Shown here piece by piece: positions 5,401-6,515 of a DNA stretch of 6,515 nt. Location of the stretch: the NCBI GenBank assembly GCA_030740315.1, contig JASLXN010000089.1, positions 1-6,515 of the forward strand, written 5' to 3'. The position numbers were made by a program, and so were the translations under genes. This DNA is from Dehalococcoidia bacterium (lineage in GTDB: Bacteria; Chloroflexota; Dehalococcoidia; JACVQG01; JAHKAY01). The notes below the pieces were generated by a model. The model saw only the letters and a program-made list of their open reading frames with translations. It searched no databases and was not told the origin of the DNA. How positions within the stretch are numbered: the first letter of the stretch is position 1; every line of letters starts with the position of its first letter.

Positions 5401-6515
5401 ATGGAAAGGCAGATTATTCCCCTTAAATCCAGGGAGTTGATGGGCAAGTTCCTTAGCCAACACTATGAAAATGCCCACCAAGCCAAAAAGGAGGGCCGCA
5501 AGATAGTTTGGACTATGGGCCATGCCGATACAAGCGCCGTGGTGGCCATGGGCTACACCCCGATATACCCCGAGAACCACGCAACCATGTGCGGCGCCCG
5601 GGGGATAAGCGCTTCCCTGTGTGAAATTGCCGAGGCCCACGACTTCTCCCCGGACCTGTGCTCCTACGCACGAAACGACTTCGGCAACATTTTCTCCGAG
5701 GGAGCCAAAAGCCCGGTGGGCGGACTGCCCCGCCCAGACCTCCTCCTAGTCATCACCACCTGTAACACCCACCTCAAATGGTGGGAGGACCTAAGCCAGT
5801 ATTTCAATGTCCCCCTGCTGGTGACGGACACTCCTTACATTCAGGACGACTTGAGCGACGAGGAAATCGGCGGCGTGGTGGAATACACCAAGGCCCAGCT
5901 CCAAGAGCACATCGGCCAGTTGCAGGAACTCACCGGCCGCAAGTTCGACTGGGACGCCTTCCAGCAGACCATCGCCTACGCCAAAGAGGCGTCCCTGCTC
6001 TATGAGAAGTTCGTCACCTCCACCCAGAATGTGCCCTCGCCCATAACCTCATTTGACACCTTCCTTCACCTGGGGCCTCTCATGGTGGGCCGGGGCTTCC
6101 CAGAGTCCGTGGAGTACTACAAGACTCTCACCGCCGAGGTGGAGGAGAGAGTGCGGACAAAGGTTTCCGCCATCGGCGAGGAGTTGTACAGGCTCTACTG
6201 GGATAATATCCCCGTTTGGTTCAAGGTCGGATATCTGGGCCGCAAGTTCGCCGGCTACGGCGCGGCGCTGGTGGCGGCCAAGTACCCACTGGTGTGGATT
6301 GAGGCCTTCTCCGACCTAGACCCAGAAAATCCACTGGACTCCATCGCCAAATCCCAGGCCCTCGTACTCTTGAACAGAGGCACCCAGTATCGTATTGACC
6401 TACTGCGCCGTCTCCTCTCCGACCACAATGTAGATGCCATGGTGATGCAGATGAGCCGGACCTGCAAGCCTTTCATCATGGAGCAAGTAGTTATCTCCAA
6501 GGAGGCGGAGAGGCT
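5401..6515 (+). CDS. 2-hydroxyacyl-CoA dehydratase family protein, BcrB/BadE-like subunit (3' end outside window)
   Basis: This is the partner subunit of the gene before it, expected to form with it the catalytic pair that reduces or dehydrates an acyl-CoA. The frame is open from ATG 5401 to the edge, 371 complete codons; BcrB/BadE proteins have about 430, so some 60 residues are missing. Marks are MGYTPIYPENHATMCGARG at 50-68, DLCSYARNDFGNIF at 85-98, TTCNTHLKWW at 119-128, VTDTPY at 141-146 and SRTCKPF at 352-358. C87, C121 and C355 match the three-cysteine cluster pattern, with spacing close to the lactate-derived dehydratase HadBC (33 and 220 as I recall it; here 34 and 234). LCSYARNDFG is typical of the larger subunit. 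No signal peptide is seen. In known benzoyl-CoA reductase operons the ATPase genes bcrA and bcrD come next; a dehydratase would have a single HgdC-type activator. That gene lies outside the window. Confidence 0.9.
   Translation, partial: MERQIIPLKSRELMGKFLSQHYENAHQAKKEGRKIVWTMGHADTSAVVAMGYTPIYPENHATMCGARGISASLCEIAEAHDFSPDLCSYARNDFGNIFSEGAKSPVGGLPRPDLLLVITTCNTHLKWWEDLSQYFNVPLLVTDTPYIQDDLSDEEIGGVVEYTKAQLQEHIGQLQELTGRKFDWDAFQQTIAYAKEASLLYEKFVTSTQNVPSPITSFDTFLHLGPLMVGRGFPESVEYYKTLTAEVEERVRTKVSAIGEELYRLYWDNIPVWFKVGYLGRKFAGYGAALVAAKYPLVWIEAFSDLDPENPLDSIAKSQALVLLNRGTQYRIDLLRRLLSDHNVDAMVMQMSRTCKPFIMEQVVISKEAER

Noticed and set aside
4812..5447. A 211-codon open frame on the minus strand
   Set aside because: It lies fully antisense to the BcrC-like gene and the start of the next gene, has no family resemblance and no ribosome site; it is a codon-bias shadow.
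1..6515. CRISPR arrays, tRNA or rRNA genes, insertion sequences, defence or phage genes
   Set aside because: No regular spaced repeats, no cloverleaf-like segments, no transposase or integrase motifs and no terminal inverted repeats with target duplications were found.

Overview
The window reads as part of an anaerobic bacterial chromosome of moderately high GC. Two sigma70-type promoters and a lipobox signal sequence support a bacterium. The benzoyl-CoA reductase-like genes and multiheme cytochrome remnant suggest an anaerobe. A Chloroflexota (Dehalococcoidia-like) origin is only a guess from the general feel of the proteins; no phylogenetic marker is decisive here.

Minus-strand block, positions 1 to about 3068: a compact cluster transcribed leftward from a good promoter (TTGACA, 17 bp, TAGATT) in the order aroH (AroH-type chorismate mutase), aroF (metal-dependent DAHP synthase with an N-terminal ferredoxin-like domain), ribF (riboflavin kinase/FAD synthetase) and tyrS (tyrosyl-tRNA synthetase, cut by the window edge). 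It joins the entry step and the Phe/Tyr branch-point step of aromatic amino acid synthesis to a flavin cofactor gene and the tRNA charging enzyme for tyrosine. The aroH stop and aroF start are 4 bases apart; ribF may have its own promoter.

Middle, about 3133 to 4086, minus strand: a heavily decayed gene. Pieced together over three reading-frame classes it gives a lipoprotein signal peptide, a short coiled coil, and a helical domain with two intact CxxCH heme motifs and one ruined one. It carries seven in-frame stops and about four frame shifts, one caused by an 8-bp tandem duplication. No intact gene lies between 3003 and 4262.

Right part, 4263 to the end, plus strand: two genes of the 2-hydroxyacyl-CoA dehydratase / benzoyl-CoA reductase family, in the order of bcrC-bcrB (badD-badE), separated by one base and driven by a near-consensus promoter (TTGACA, 17 bp, CATAAT). 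Both keep three cysteines in the places expected for binding a [4Fe-4S] cluster. The ATPase subunit(s) that would decide between benzoyl-CoA reductase and 2-hydroxyacyl-CoA dehydratase should lie just beyond the right edge.
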